This document shows positions 7,725 through 16,379 of a stretch of DNA of 64,000 nucleotides, piece after piece. Source of the DNA: Sphingobacteriaceae bacterium DW12 (GTDB lineage: Bacteria > Bacteroidota > Bacteroidia > Sphingobacteriales > Sphingobacteriaceae); the NCBI GenBank assembly GCA_000783305.1, contig JROE01000004.1, positions 62,001 to 126,000 on the forward strand, written 5' to 3'. The stretch's first letter is position 1. Every line of letters starts with the position of its first letter. Both the position numbers and the translations under genes were made by a program. The notes beneath the pieces are model-generated. The model was not told where the DNA came from. It saw only the letters and a program-made list of their open reading frames with translations, and did not search any database.

Positions 7725-8855
7725 TTATTTTACAATTCGTCCTTTCCAGTCGTATTTTCCAATATTTCCCGCTATCCCAATATAGACCAGATAGATGATA
7801 TGCCCGATTGTCAATAGAGGAAGATATTTCAACAAATTAGTCCGTTCAGCAAATTCACAGAGCGGTCGCATAAAATATAATTCAACTAAAAACTTGACCA
7901 TGATAACACCAAAGATCAGCGTCCCCAAGGTTGTCGGGTAGAACAAAGCCAATATCCCACTCAACAACATTGCTAGATTGAAAAGCCAGATACTGACTCC
8001 CAGCACGATTACACTCTTATTTTTATATTTAGTACTCTTAGATGCCCAACGTTTTCGTTGGCTAATAAAAGCAAATAAATTAGGCTTGGCATCCGTATAG
8101 ACTATTGCAGACCTCGACTTACAAAAACCGATTTTGTCAGCATACTTCTCAGCCACCTTATGGAGCAATAGTTCATCATCACCAGATGCAAGATCGTCAA
8201 TACCTTTAAATCCCTCCATTTCAAAAAAGACATCCCTTCTATATGCAAGATTAGCTCCGTTACAAGTTGTCGGATGTCCATTTCCGATACCTGCCGCACC
8301 TAGACCAATCAAATATAGAAATTCAAGTGTTTGTGCCTCCTCAAACATATTCAATTCTTCAGAATAGATAACCGGCGACGAGACCATATAACAACCATGT
8401 TTCTCGAAATAGCTAACCACGCTTGACAACCACTGTTTTCCCATTCGACAATCCGCATCCGTAGTCACAATAATCTCTCCTTGCGCAATCTCTATTGCTT
8501 TTGAAATAGCCTTCTTCTTATAAGAATTAAGTTTATCACGTTCATTCATCTGCAGGAGCTTAACCCCTTTGAATCCGTAAGTCTTAACAATCTCTGCAGT
8601 ACCATCTGTAGAATGATCATCTACGATGATAATTTCCAAAAGCTCCTTCGGAAAGTCTTGGTTCAACAACGCATTGATTGTCCGTTCGATTACACCCTCC
8701 TCATTACGAGCAGCAATTAATACCGACACCGAAGTTGAGGGAGCATTCTGCACTTGAAACGGAGGTATCGAAAGCCAACCATGTCGCATGTAAAGCACCA
8801 ATGCTACATACACCATGGTCATAATAATGAGAAAGAGACTAAGACTTGTTATCAC
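7725..8855 (-). CDS. Family 2 glycosyltransferase, membrane-bound
   Basis: A 376-residue GT-A-fold glycosyltransferase. An N-terminal helix (residues about 1-22) is followed by the nucleotide-sugar-binding start SVLIAARNEE, DDHSTDGT (about 79-86), the metal-binding TDADC (about 132-136), an acidic block (ASGDDELLL) for the catalytic base, and the Q-x-x-R-W motif in QRKRW. Two C-terminal membrane helices follow. The start is a GTG at 8855, overlapping the upstream flippase-like gene by 17 bases, which suggests coupled translation. The sugar and acceptor are unknown; the pairing with a flippase-like protein points to a glycolipid. Confidence 0.85.
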   Translation of the reverse strand: MITSLSLFLIIMTMVYVALVLYMRHGWLSIPPFQVQNAPSTSVSVLIAARNEEGVIERTINALLNQDFPKELLEIIIVDDHSTDGTAEIVKTYGFKGVKLLQMNERDKLNSYKKKAISKAIEIAQGEIIVTTDADCRMGKQWLSSVVSYFEKHGCYMVSSPVIYSEELNMFEEAQTLEFLYLIGLGAAGIGNGHPTTCNGANLAYRRDVFFEMEGFKGIDDLASGDDELLLHKVAEKYADKIGFCKSRSAIVYTDAKPNLFAFISQRKRWASKSTKYKNKSVIVLGVSIWLFNLAMLLSGILALFYPTTLGTLIFGVIMVKFLVELYFMRPLCEFAERTNLLKYLPLLTIGHIIYLVYIGIAGNIGKYDWKGRIVK

Positions 8856-9813
8856 TTAAATAATTAACTTTTACTGCAAAAAAGGATCCCAATATAGCTG
8901 GCAATATTAGATTCACAAACCAAATACACGATACAATGGCCATGACCGCGATTTCCTGACTGGTAATATAACCATATAAGTTACTCGCCACAAAACTTCT
9001 GACACTAAAGTCGAATAAGTCAAGCGAAGGTACGGCAGATTGCACAAAAAACAAGATAAAAATCATCAATACCATAGATACAAATGGTAAGTCTGGTAAT
9101 ATGACCTCCATTAATATGATATATTGCGAAGTAAAGATGACAAATCGACACAAGGAAATTCCCAGAATTACACTGAGCTCCCTCTTATCATAATCCTCAA
9201 GTACAGAAAAGAAAGATTGAATTTTCCGGAATATGCGAATACGTTTTACAAGTCTATCTACCCAATGTACATTGAAGAAAACCACCAAGAATGCAAGCGC
9301 ATAGAGCAGAGCTATCACCCAGACCAATATCTTGATTTCGATCGATACGAGAAGAAATTTTGCTACGAACCATGCGATACTTAGCGCTCCAAATATGCTG
9401 GTCAATACCAATTGAGCAAAATGCCCCACTCCCATTGCAACGGCTCCTGAGGCCCGCTTTTCAGGAGATAAATACATGACCCGCCCCCCATACTCTCCTA
9501 TTCTATTCGGTGTAAATATCGCCCATGTAAGCCCACAAAATACGCCCTCAATTGCTCGCCACCAACTAATTCTTTCAATGCGCCTACTGATGAATTTCCA
9601 TTTTGCAACTTCCAAAAACCAGTTACAAAACATCAAAACGATTACAGTAATCAATACGGACAAGATAAGGTCCTTGTCAAGGTCATTCAACAAAGATTTG
9701 AATTCTTTAAGGTTATCTTGATTATTGACTTTGAAATAAATATACCATCCCGCTAATAGCAAGACCGCAATTTTAATACATAGATTGAGATATTTTCTTG
9801 TTTTGTTTGTCAA
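8839..9813 (-). CDS. Flippase-like / lysylphosphatidylglycerol synthase TM-domain protein
   Basis: A 324-residue protein with about eight membrane helices. WAIFTPNRIGEYGGRVMYLSP at about residues 95-115 is the counterpart of the conserved GG-x-G block in this family. The start is a TTG at 9813: an in-frame stop lies four codons upstream and the next ATG (about residue 61) would remove the first helix. It overlaps the following glycosyltransferase and is probably co-transcribed with it. It is divergent from ruvC and is a distant paralogue of the protein at 2109-3032. A role in moving a lipid-linked sugar across the membrane is inferred. Confidence 0.8.
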   Translation of the reverse strand: MTNKTRKYLNLCIKIAVLLLAGWYIYFKVNNQDNLKEFKSLLNDLDKDLILSVLITVIVLMFCNWFLEVAKWKFISRRIERISWWRAIEGVFCGLTWAIFTPNRIGEYGGRVMYLSPEKRASGAVAMGVGHFAQLVLTSIFGALSIAWFVAKFLLVSIEIKILVWVIALLYALAFLVVFFNVHWVDRLVKRIRIFRKIQSFFSVLEDYDKRELSVILGISLCRFVIFTSQYIILMEVILPDLPFVSMVLMIFILFFVQSAVPSLDLFDFSVRSFVASNLYGYITSQEIAVMAIVSCIWFVNLILPAILGSFFAVKVNYLSDNKS

Positions 9814-9903
9814 GACACTATTTTATCAAGGTCACAATTTTACTAATTTTTAGTGACATAGCTTGAAGTTAATTCACAAAAGAAAGTGTAATATTGTATC
9901 CAC

Positions 9904-10470
9904 ATGCAAAAGGAAGCAGCAAAAGAGCGTATTATTTTAGGCATTGACCCTGGCACCGTCGTAATGGGGTATGGACTAGTCAAAGAAACGGGAAAGAAAA
10001 TTTCTTTAATCTCCCTTGGTGTTATAAAAATGGGGCATCTAGATGATCACGCCTTGAAGTTACAACGCATCTTTAAAAAAACATCGGCACTTATCCAAGA
10101 ATACAAACCAGACTGTGTCGCTTTGGAAGCACCCTTCTATGGTAAAAATATCCAAGTTATGCTCAAACTTGGTCGTGCTCAAGGGGTTGCAATGGCTGCA
10201 GCACTCAACCACGATATTCCCATATTTGAATATTCTCCAAGAAAGATAAAACAATCTGTAACCGGAAATGGGAATGCCACAAAAGAGCAAGTGGCGGCTA
10301 TGCTTAAAACGTTATTATCATTCAAAGAGACACCGGAGTTCCTGGACGCTACAGATGGACTTGCAGTAGCCGTATGCCATTCTTTTCAACAAAACACGAC
10401 CTCAGGCCTATCCAAATCATACAGTGGCTGGGAAGCCTTTGCCAAAGAGAATCAAAATCGAGTAAAATAG
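9904..10470 (+). CDS. ruvC: Crossover junction endodeoxyribonuclease RuvC
   Basis: A 188-residue Holliday-junction resolvase that cuts four-way junctions with RuvAB during recombination. The first catalytic Asp is in LGIDPGT (about residues 12-18), the Glu in VALEAPF (about 74-80), and the acidic pair in the LDATDGLAVAVCH block (about 142-154). These are all positions expected for RuvC. The length is normal. A weak -7-like TAATATTG lies at 9889-9896, seven bases before the ATG. It is transcribed alone, divergent from the flippase-like gene, and ends one base before the convergent gene at 10471. Confidence 0.95.
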   Translation: MQKEAAKERIILGIDPGTVVMGYGLVKETGKKISLISLGVIKMGHLDDHALKLQRIFKKTSALIQEYKPDCVALEAPFYGKNIQVMLKLGRAQGVAMAAALNHDIPIFEYSPRKIKQSVTGNGNATKEQVAAMLKTLLSFKETPEFLDATDGLAVAVCHSFQQNTTSGLSKSYSGWEAFAKENQNRVK

Positions 10471-11514
10471 CTACAGCTGCATTTGTCGAATCACATTTTT
10501 CACATTCAACTCAATAATGTCTGTCATAGTTTTGCATTTCAGATATCGGGCGTCCGAATGAAAAGCCGCATACCCTTCCCGTAACTGGACAATATTCGCA
10601 ATAGAAGACAATTGCTGCGTTTGGGATGCATCTCTTAAATCAGCAATACGATGACGTTCACTTCGCACGCGATGAACTAAAGAAGACCGCTCCTCTTGTT
10701 GATATTGAGATACCGTTCGATCATTCAAGTATTCCATGCATACTTTGACATATGGATAATTTTCTTTGAAAAACTGTGGCATATACACCTTTGGATTACC
10801 TTCGTAAAATTGCTGATCGAAATCTATCGCCCTAATCCTAAATTGAAAATCATCAAAGTCAGGTGTGATTTGCATAACAAAATTATATGCTCTCATATCA
10901 CCTAACAATGTAATTATACATCGCTCATTGAACTTCACAAATTCCTTTGCAATCCTCGTCATATTATAATCAGGAGAAAACATTCTATCCTTACTAAAGA
11001 CATCACCCGGAATCCCGACAATATGTTCTTCTATTAATGTATCCTGATCAACCAAATAATTGACTTGGTTAGGTGACAGTATTTCCTCCAGTTCTAAACC
11101 ATATATACGAGACGCATCTGCTTGTTTGACATAAAAATAATCGTAAACGTCATTCAACCGATTGACGATACGAATACGAAACGGTCTGGTATTACCAAAT
11201 GCACAATACTCAATCCTATCAATGTATTTATGCTGCACTATACGGGTATTACCAGAAGCTTTCAGTTCTGCATAAACAATTTTTAACCCCTCATACAACT
11301 GATCCTGCAAATAGGGCAGATACAAAGGGGTCTCCCAAAAAGTATCGTTCCCATTTTTATCTAACACAGGAATTGTTTCACTAAATGACAATAAATCTCG
11401 ATAAGCTATAGGCAATTTGGCATCTCGCTGATACACTTTGAGATATTTATTCAATCCCGAACCCACAGGAAATATAGGCTTCTTTCTAGATATCTTCACA
11501 TCATCAAATTCCAT
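10471..11514 (-). CDS. Unrecognised protein with kinase-like catalytic motifs
   Basis: A 347-residue soluble protein starting at ATG 11514 (MEFDDVKISRKK). The frame is open to a TTG at 11538, which I do not favour. I do not recognise the family. In the second half the segment LLGDMRAYNFVM has an Asp and an Asn five residues apart, as in the HxDxxxxN catalytic loop of aminoglycoside phosphotransferase-type and other kinases. About 18 residues later RAIDFDQQF mimics the metal-binding DFG/DFD element. The N-terminal half is beta-rich, and the C-terminus has a basic helix (RVRSERHRIADL). No signal peptide or membrane helix is present. It may be an atypical kinase-fold protein; this is inference from motif spacing. 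Confidence 0.6.
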   Translation of the reverse strand: MEFDDVKISRKKPIFPVGSGLNKYLKVYQRDAKLPIAYRDLLSFSETIPVLDKNGNDTFWETPLYLPYLQDQLYEGLKIVYAELKASGNTRIVQHKYIDRIEYCAFGNTRPFRIRIVNRLNDVYDYFYVKQADASRIYGLELEEILSPNQVNYLVDQDTLIEEHIVGIPGDVFSKDRMFSPDYNMTRIAKEFVKFNERCIITLLGDMRAYNFVMQITPDFDDFQFRIRAIDFDQQFYEGNPKVYMPQFFKENYPYVKVCMEYLNDRTVSQYQQEERSSLVHRVRSERHRIADLRDASQTQQLSSIANIVQLREGYAAFHSDARYLKCKTMTDIIELNVKNVIRQMQL

Positions 11515-12173
11515 ATCTATTTTTTTAAGATGAAACAATCATCGGCGTATTGTCTTAATCTGTAAGTCATATGTATCTTGATTTCATCTATATGTAATCA
11601 CTTTGTAATCGCCATTTGGCGGATCGGTTTACTTTGCAATGGTCATCAGCCAGTCGTTCGGTGGTGATGATTCTATAAACTTAGAAAAAATGCTTTGTAT
11701 TCCCCAGTCACTATTCGAAAATAATTATTCTGCCACATTTGCCTTACAATCCGTTAGTCAGAATAGTTCCTAATATTCGTTCCATACCCACCATCCCTGC
11801 AAACGCATGGAGCACAGTTATTCCCGTCCACCACAAGATTACGCTATAACATACTCGGCCAGAATAAAAAAAAGCAATCCTATAATTTTCACAAGTTAAA
11901 GATATATTAATTATGAAATTAATACCACAATAACCAAAAAACTTACTATTTTTGTAAAATTGTCAAGAATATCAAATTGAATTATAGAAAGATAAATTAT
12001 AGATAACGAACAAACTCATCTATAGTGCTAACCAAAAACATAAACCAAGATATTTTTGAATGAAAGGATATACATTTTGAAAGAAAACTGATATTCTGCG
12101 CAAGCAGTTATTCATTCATAATATCAATAGCGTCATAATAAAAGCATTATTTTAAAAACAAAATATAGGATTT
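11515..12173. other. Gene-free region upstream of the Lrp-type regulator
   Basis: 659 bases without a convincing coding frame on either strand. It holds a short CGCC/GGCG palindrome near 11610-11619 and a perfect -7 box TATTTTTG at 11947-11954 with no -33 partner, 220 bases before the lrp start. Either a long leader or an unannotated RNA is possible; the sequence alone does not tell. Confidence 0.5.
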
Positions 12174-12647
12174 ATGGAAATTAATTATTCCAACTACGAC
12201 TTAGATTCATTAGACATTCAAATTTTGTCTATTTTGATGGAAGATGCTTCAATCCCCTATACCGAAATTGCTAAAAAATTAATTGTTTCAGGTGGTACCA
12301 TTCACGTTCGAATGAAGAAGATGGAGGAATTAGGTATTATTCGCGGCTCCAATTTGATTATCAATCCGCAGAAAGTAGGGTTTGATATTACTGCATTTCT
12401 CGGGATTTACCTTGATAAAGGATCCCAATATGCAGATGCTGTTGAACAGTTAAAGAAAATCAAAGAAGTTGTAGAATTACACTATTGCACAGGGCAGTAC
12501 AGTATATTTGCAAAAATTATCTGTAGAGATACCGGACATTTGAGAAAAGTCCTGAATGAAGATATACAATCTGTAAAAGGTATACAACGAACGGAAACGA
12601 TTATCTCTCTAGAAGAAAGTATCAAAAGACAAATCAGCTTGATTTAA
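12174..12647 (+). CDS. Lrp/AsnC family transcriptional regulator
   Basis: A 157-residue regulator. The N-terminal winged helix (residues about 8-60) has LDIQILSILMEDASIPYTEIAKKL and the recognition region VSGGTIHVRMKKMEELGII. The C-terminal RAM/AsnC effector-binding alpha-beta domain (about 70-150) carries VVELHYCTGQYSIFAKI. The family binds amino acids and controls their metabolism. Its convergent neighbour is the arginine operon, so amino-acid-dependent regulation of that operon is plausible but not shown. It ends nine bases before the large shared hairpin at 12657-12698. Confidence 0.88.
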   Translation: MEINYSNYDLDSLDIQILSILMEDASIPYTEIAKKLIVSGGTIHVRMKKMEELGIIRGSNLIINPQKVGFDITAFLGIYLDKGSQYADAVEQLKKIKEVVELHYCTGQYSIFAKIICRDTGHLRKVLNEDIQSVKGIQRTETIISLEESIKRQISLI

Positions 12648-12656
12648 GCACATTCC

Positions 12657-12698
12657 ATATCAAAGCGGCCATTGCATATGCAATAGCCGCTTTGATAT
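12657..12698. terminator. Long bidirectional hairpin between lrp and argE
   Basis: Two 21-base arms (12657-12677 and 12678-12698) pair with a single C-A mismatch at 12670/12685. The right end touches the stop codon of the argE-like gene (12698-12700). It lies nine bases after the lrp stop, so it probably terminates both convergent units. Confidence 0.7.
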
Positions 12699-13765
12699 TA
12701 TCGAATAATCTCACTCAACATCCTTATATAGAGAGTAATACCTTCTTTAATCTCATCTAGATAAATGTATTCATCCGCCATATGGGAACGTGCGGAATCT
12801 CCAGGGCCCAGCTTTAAAGATGGGATATTGAGCAGGGCCTGATCACTCATTGTCGGAGACCCGTATGTTTCTCTGCCTAGACTTACACCTGCTTTCACAA
12901 TAGCGTGTTCCAAGGATATCGACGATGACGTCAAACGAGTCGATCGTGCGCGCACCGAGCTCTCAACCTGCTCTTGAATGATCGATAGCGTCTCTTCGTT
13001 ACTATAGGCATCTGTAGTACGGACATCCACCACGAATGTACATATTGCAGGTACGACATTATGTTGCGTTCCCGCAGTAATAAGAGTCACTGACATTTTA
13101 ATAGGTCCCAACATCGCAGACTCCTTTGGGAAACGAAAAGTACGAAACCATTCTACATCAGCCATCGCCTTATAAATTGCATTGACCCCTTCTTCTCTAG
13201 CAGCATGTCCAGCTTCTCCATGAGCTTCACAATCCAATACCATAAGTCCTTTCTCAGCGACAGCCAAGTGCATTTGCGTTGGCTCTCCCACGATAGCAAA
13301 ACTCAAATCTCCGAGCTCCGTCAATACCGATGCAATACCATCATGACCAGACACTTCCTCTTCAGCTGTAGCCGCTAGGCAAAAATTATACAACATTCCC
13401 TCTTCCGCATAAAAATGAAGAAATGTAGCAATCAATGAGACCAAACAACCTCCAGCATCATTACTTCCCAGACCATACAACTTTCCTTCCTCTTCCGTAG
13501 CCAAAAAAGGATCACGCGTATATCCCGCATTAGGCCGAACAGTATCGTGATGCGAATTAAGTAAAATTACCGGCTTCGAAGCATCAAAATGAAGATTATA
13601 ACACCAAACGTTATTCCCCTTACGATAAGTTCTGACACCAAATGATTCCAAATAGGACTGAATTCGATTCGCTGTTTGATGCTCCTCCCTACTAAAAGAT
13701 GGAATCTCAATCAGTTCTCGCAAAAGGCTGATACTCGCGTTCGTTAAATAATCAACCTCACTCAT
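12698..13765 (-). CDS. argE: M20 family deacylase, N-acyl-ornithine/citrulline deacylase
   Basis: A 355-residue zinc peptidase-family enzyme of arginine synthesis. The metal-ligand motifs are NSHHDTV (His-x-Asp), GSNDAGG, and the catalytic/metal Glu pair in TAEEEVSGHDG; a dimerisation lid domain (about 165-275) lies between. In Bacteroidota the transcarbamylase acts on an N-acylated ornithine, so the substrate is probably N-acyl-citrulline, with N-succinyl-citrulline favoured by the neighbouring ArgF'. It overlaps the proC end by 8 bases and is last in the operon, stopping at the shared hairpin. Confidence 0.85.
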   Translation of the reverse strand: MSEVDYLTNASISLLRELIEIPSFSREEHQTANRIQSYLESFGVRTYRKGNNVWCYNLHFDASKPVILLNSHHDTVRPNAGYTRDPFLATEEEGKLYGLGSNDAGGCLVSLIATFLHFYAEEGMLYNFCLAATAEEEVSGHDGIASVLTELGDLSFAIVGEPTQMHLAVAEKGLMVLDCEAHGEAGHAAREEGVNAIYKAMADVEWFRTFRFPKESAMLGPIKMSVTLITAGTQHNVVPAICTFVVDVRTTDAYSNEETLSIIQEQVESSVRARSTRLTSSSISLEHAIVKAGVSLGRETYGSPTMSDQALLNIPSLKLGPGDSARSHMADEYIYLDEIKEGITLYIRMLSEIIR

Positions 13766-14558
13766 TATATAGGCCTCCGGCTTTGGTCGCTGAAAGTTTA
13801 ATTCCTTTTATAAATGCTGAGCTGAAACCGTTATGTTCCATCTCATTTAAGCCCGCAATAGTACATCCTTTAGGGCTCGTTACCTTGTCAATTTCACTCT
13901 CAGGATGACTTTGTGTTTGCAACAAGAGATCCGCAGCGCCCTTTGCCGTCTGGATAGCCATCTTTAAGGCATCATGGGCATGGAAACCAATCTCTACACC
14001 ACCCTGAGATGCCGCTCTAATACTACGTAAAAAAAATGCAATGCCACATGCACACAATGCTGTCGCCGAGGTCATCAAATCCTCGTTTATCACGACGACA
14101 GCGCCAACTGTTTCAAACAAGTGTTCCACTCGTTGCAATTGCACCTCATTTGCATCATCGGTAGCTATACAAGTCATAGACTGTCCAATAGCAATAGCTG
14201 TATTAGGCATAGCTCTCACAATTGTCATATCACTCCCCAAGACCGCTTTAACATCAAGACATGAAACCCCCGACACAACGGAAACAACCAACTGATCAGG
14301 AGTGATTGTTGACTTAAGCTCCTCCATAACCTTCTTTAATTGTTGAGGAAGTACTGCCAACACAACAACCTCGGCCCCCACTACAGCTTGTCCGTTGTTA
14401 TCACTTACATCATATCCTTGAGACTTTTCCTGCTCCAAAGCGGCTAAAGACCGTCTAGTCAATGTAATTTCAGAAGCTGCATATGCGCCCGACTTAACTA
14501 AGCCCTTGGCCAATGATAGACCAATATTGCCAGTCCCAATTATTGTTATTTTACTCAT
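13758..14558 (-). CDS. proC: Pyrroline-5-carboxylate reductase
   Basis: A 266-residue NAD(P)H-dependent enzyme for the last step of proline synthesis. The start is the ATG at 14558 (MSKITIIGTGNIG); the frame extends to a TTG at 14600 inside a linker without family resemblance. The dinucleotide-binding motif GTGNIG is at residues 7-12. The C-terminal dimerisation domain contains DLMTSATALCACGIAF and KGCTIAGLNEMEHNGF, the conserved ProC signature. Its place within an arginine operon links proline and arginine synthesis and is common in Bacteroidota. It lies 23 bases after argB and overlaps argE. Confidence 0.9.
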   Translation of the reverse strand: MSKITIIGTGNIGLSLAKGLVKSGAYAASEITLTRRSLAALEQEKSQGYDVSDNNGQAVVGAEVVVLAVLPQQLKKVMEELKSTITPDQLVVSVVSGVSCLDVKAVLGSDMTIVRAMPNTAIAIGQSMTCIATDDANEVQLQRVEHLFETVGAVVVINEDLMTSATALCACGIAFFLRSIRAASQGGVEIGFHAHDALKMAIQTAKGAADLLLQTQSHPESEIDKVTSPKGCTIAGLNEMEHNGFSSAFIKGIKLSATKAGGLYNE

Positions 14559-14581
14559 GGTTATAGGTTGATTCGTTTTCT

Positions 14582-15379
14582 TTATTTTTGAACAAGGCAA
14601 GTTCCAAAATGCCCCTGTTGGAACAAGTGAAGATTATTCGCATTACCGATATGTACATGCTTCACACCTTTACGAATAGCATCAAATGCATTTTGCAGCT
14701 TTGGTATCATTCCCGCATGGATTATTCCCTCTTCCTTCATCATCACAAAATCTTTTGCACTGATTTGATTAACAACAGAGTTCTCGTCATTTACATCTCG
14801 CAATACTCCATTTTTCTCAAAACAATAGATTAAAGAAGTCTCATATAAATCCGATAGCGCTACAGCCAAAGAAGATGCGATTGTATCTGCATTTGTGTTC
14901 AGCAACTGACCAAGACCATTATGAGTAATTGCAGAAAAAACAGGAACGAACCCCGCCTCTAATACTTTCTTTATTGCCCCCTTGTTAATAGAGTCATGCA
15001 TCATGTCACCCACGAAACCATAGTCGATATCCTTTACTGGTCTTTTCATCGTACGAATAGTATCTCCATCAGCACCACTCAGACCAAGCGCATCACATTT
15101 TAAGTTCTGCAATTTGGAAACAATTGATTTGTTTGTAAGCCCGGCATATACCATCGTCACGATGTTCAACATTTCAGCATCTGTAATCCTACGCCCTTCT
15201 ACGAGCTTTGCGTCAATCCCTAACTCCGTCGCTAGTCTGGTAGCTATCTTACCCCCACCATGTACTAATATTTTCTTTCCTGACAATGCAGAGAACTTCT
15301 CCAAAAAATCGTTCAGATCTTCCTCATTATCAATGACATTTCCACCAATTTTTATAATATTTAGCGTGCTAACCCCCAT
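14582..15379 (-). CDS. argB: Acetyl/succinyl-glutamate kinase ArgB
   Basis: A 265-residue amino-acid kinase. The N-terminal Lys motif IIKIGGNVID (about 8-17), the Gly-rich LVHGGGK (about 37-43), and the substrate-binding LLNTNADTIASSLA (about 159-172) are those of the NAGK family. It phosphorylates N-acylglutamate in arginine synthesis. If the neighbouring transcarbamylase uses succinylated substrate, this enzyme probably handles N-succinylglutamate. It follows argF' by 19 bases. The N-terminal extension needed for arginine-inhibited hexamers is absent, so feedback inhibition by arginine is uncertain. Confidence 0.9.
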   Translation of the reverse strand: MGVSTLNIIKIGGNVIDNEEDLNDFLEKFSALSGKKILVHGGGKIATRLATELGIDAKLVEGRRITDAEMLNIVTMVYAGLTNKSIVSKLQNLKCDALGLSGADGDTIRTMKRPVKDIDYGFVGDMMHDSINKGAIKKVLEAGFVPVFSAITHNGLGQLLNTNADTIASSLAVALSDLYETSLIYCFEKNGVLRDVNDENSVVNQISAKDFVMMKEEGIIHAGMIPKLQNAFDAIRKGVKHVHIGNANNLHLFQQGHFGTCLVQK

Positions 15380-15398
15380 AATCTCCTTATTGCTTTCT

Positions 15399-16367
15399 TT
15401 ATTTCCCTAAATTTTCCAACATTCGTTTGATTACCACCTGTGCTGCCCAAACTCGATTTCCAGCTTCCTTGATCACTAAAGAACTAGGACCGTCCAAAAT
15501 CTCAGCTGACAATTCCAAGTCGCGACGCACTGGTAGACAATGCATTACTTTAGCATTATTCGTCAATTTCAATTTCTTATTATCCATCATCCAATCCTCT
15601 TCGATCGGATATACCTTCCCATAGTCTTCATAAGAAGACCAATTTTTCACATAAACAAAATCAGCCCCATTAAGACTTTCTTCTAGGTCGGTTGAAATAT
15701 GTGCACCCATAGTAAACTCTTTGGCAAGTTGATACCCCTCAGGCTGTACTACTGTAAAATCCAAAAGCCCTTCTTCTTGCGCCCTGCACATCCATTCAGC
15801 AAATGAATTAGGGACCGCCTGAGGCAACGCTTTAACATGCGGCGCCCATGTCAACACTACTTTCGGTTTGGTTTCTTTATCCCAATGTTCTATGATTGTA
15901 ATCAGATCCGTTAGACTTTGCAGAGGGTGGCGTGTCGCGCTCTCTAAAGAGATCACAGGCACTTTACAATAATTCATAAATTTTGTAAACAGATCCTCAC
16001 TGTAATCTTCCCTTCTGTCCTTCAACTTAGGAAATGACCGTAGTCCCAATATGTCACAATATTCGCCCATCACAGCTGCAGCCTCTCGTATATGTTCCAC
16101 CGTAGTCCCGTTCATTACAACACCATCCTGAGTCTCCAAAGCCCAACCATCCTTATCCATATTCATCACCATGACATTCATCCCAAGGTTAAGAGCTGCC
16201 TTTTGCGTACTCAATCGAGTTCTCAAACTAGGGTTTAGAAATACCAATCCTAGCATTTTATGTTTTCCCAAGTTCTCATTTGCATTTGGATTTGCCTTTA
16301 AGGATAGTGCTTCCTTGACCGCTTCCAAGAGATTAGGAATATCGTCTACTGAAAAAAACTTGTTCAT
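15399..16367 (-). CDS. argF': N-succinylornithine-type transcarbamylase (ArgF')
   Basis: A 322-residue transcarbamylase that carbamoylates an N-acylated ornithine. The carbamoyl-phosphate site NPSLRTRLST (about residues 45-54; the standard form is S-T-R-T) and the later HCLPVRR (about 280-286), plus the ATRHPLQSLTDL block, match the N-acetyl/N-succinylornithine branch rather than classical ArgF. Residue 90, in the loop NGTTVEH, is Val. Published swaps show that Glu there gives acetylornithine specificity, while Pro, Ser, Val or Ala gives succinylornithine specificity. The prediction here is therefore a succinylornithine transcarbamylase. The gene lies 12 bases after argD. Confidence 0.88.
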   Translation of the reverse strand: MNKFFSVDDIPNLLEAVKEALSLKANPNANENLGKHKMLGLVFLNPSLRTRLSTQKAALNLGMNVMVMNMDKDGWALETQDGVVMNGTTVEHIREAAAVMGEYCDILGLRSFPKLKDRREDYSEDLFTKFMNYCKVPVISLESATRHPLQSLTDLITIIEHWDKETKPKVVLTWAPHVKALPQAVPNSFAEWMCRAQEEGLLDFTVVQPEGYQLAKEFTMGAHISTDLEESLNGADFVYVKNWSSYEDYGKVYPIEEDWMMDNKKLKLTNNAKVMHCLPVRRDLELSAEILDGPSSLVIKEAGNRVWAAQVVIKRMLENLGK

Positions 16368-16379
16368 CGTTGTAATTTA

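Noticed and set aside
14559..14600. Extended N-terminus of ProC from TTG 14600
   Set aside because: The ATG at 14558 starts directly at the dinucleotide-binding strand; the extra residues are translated spacer.
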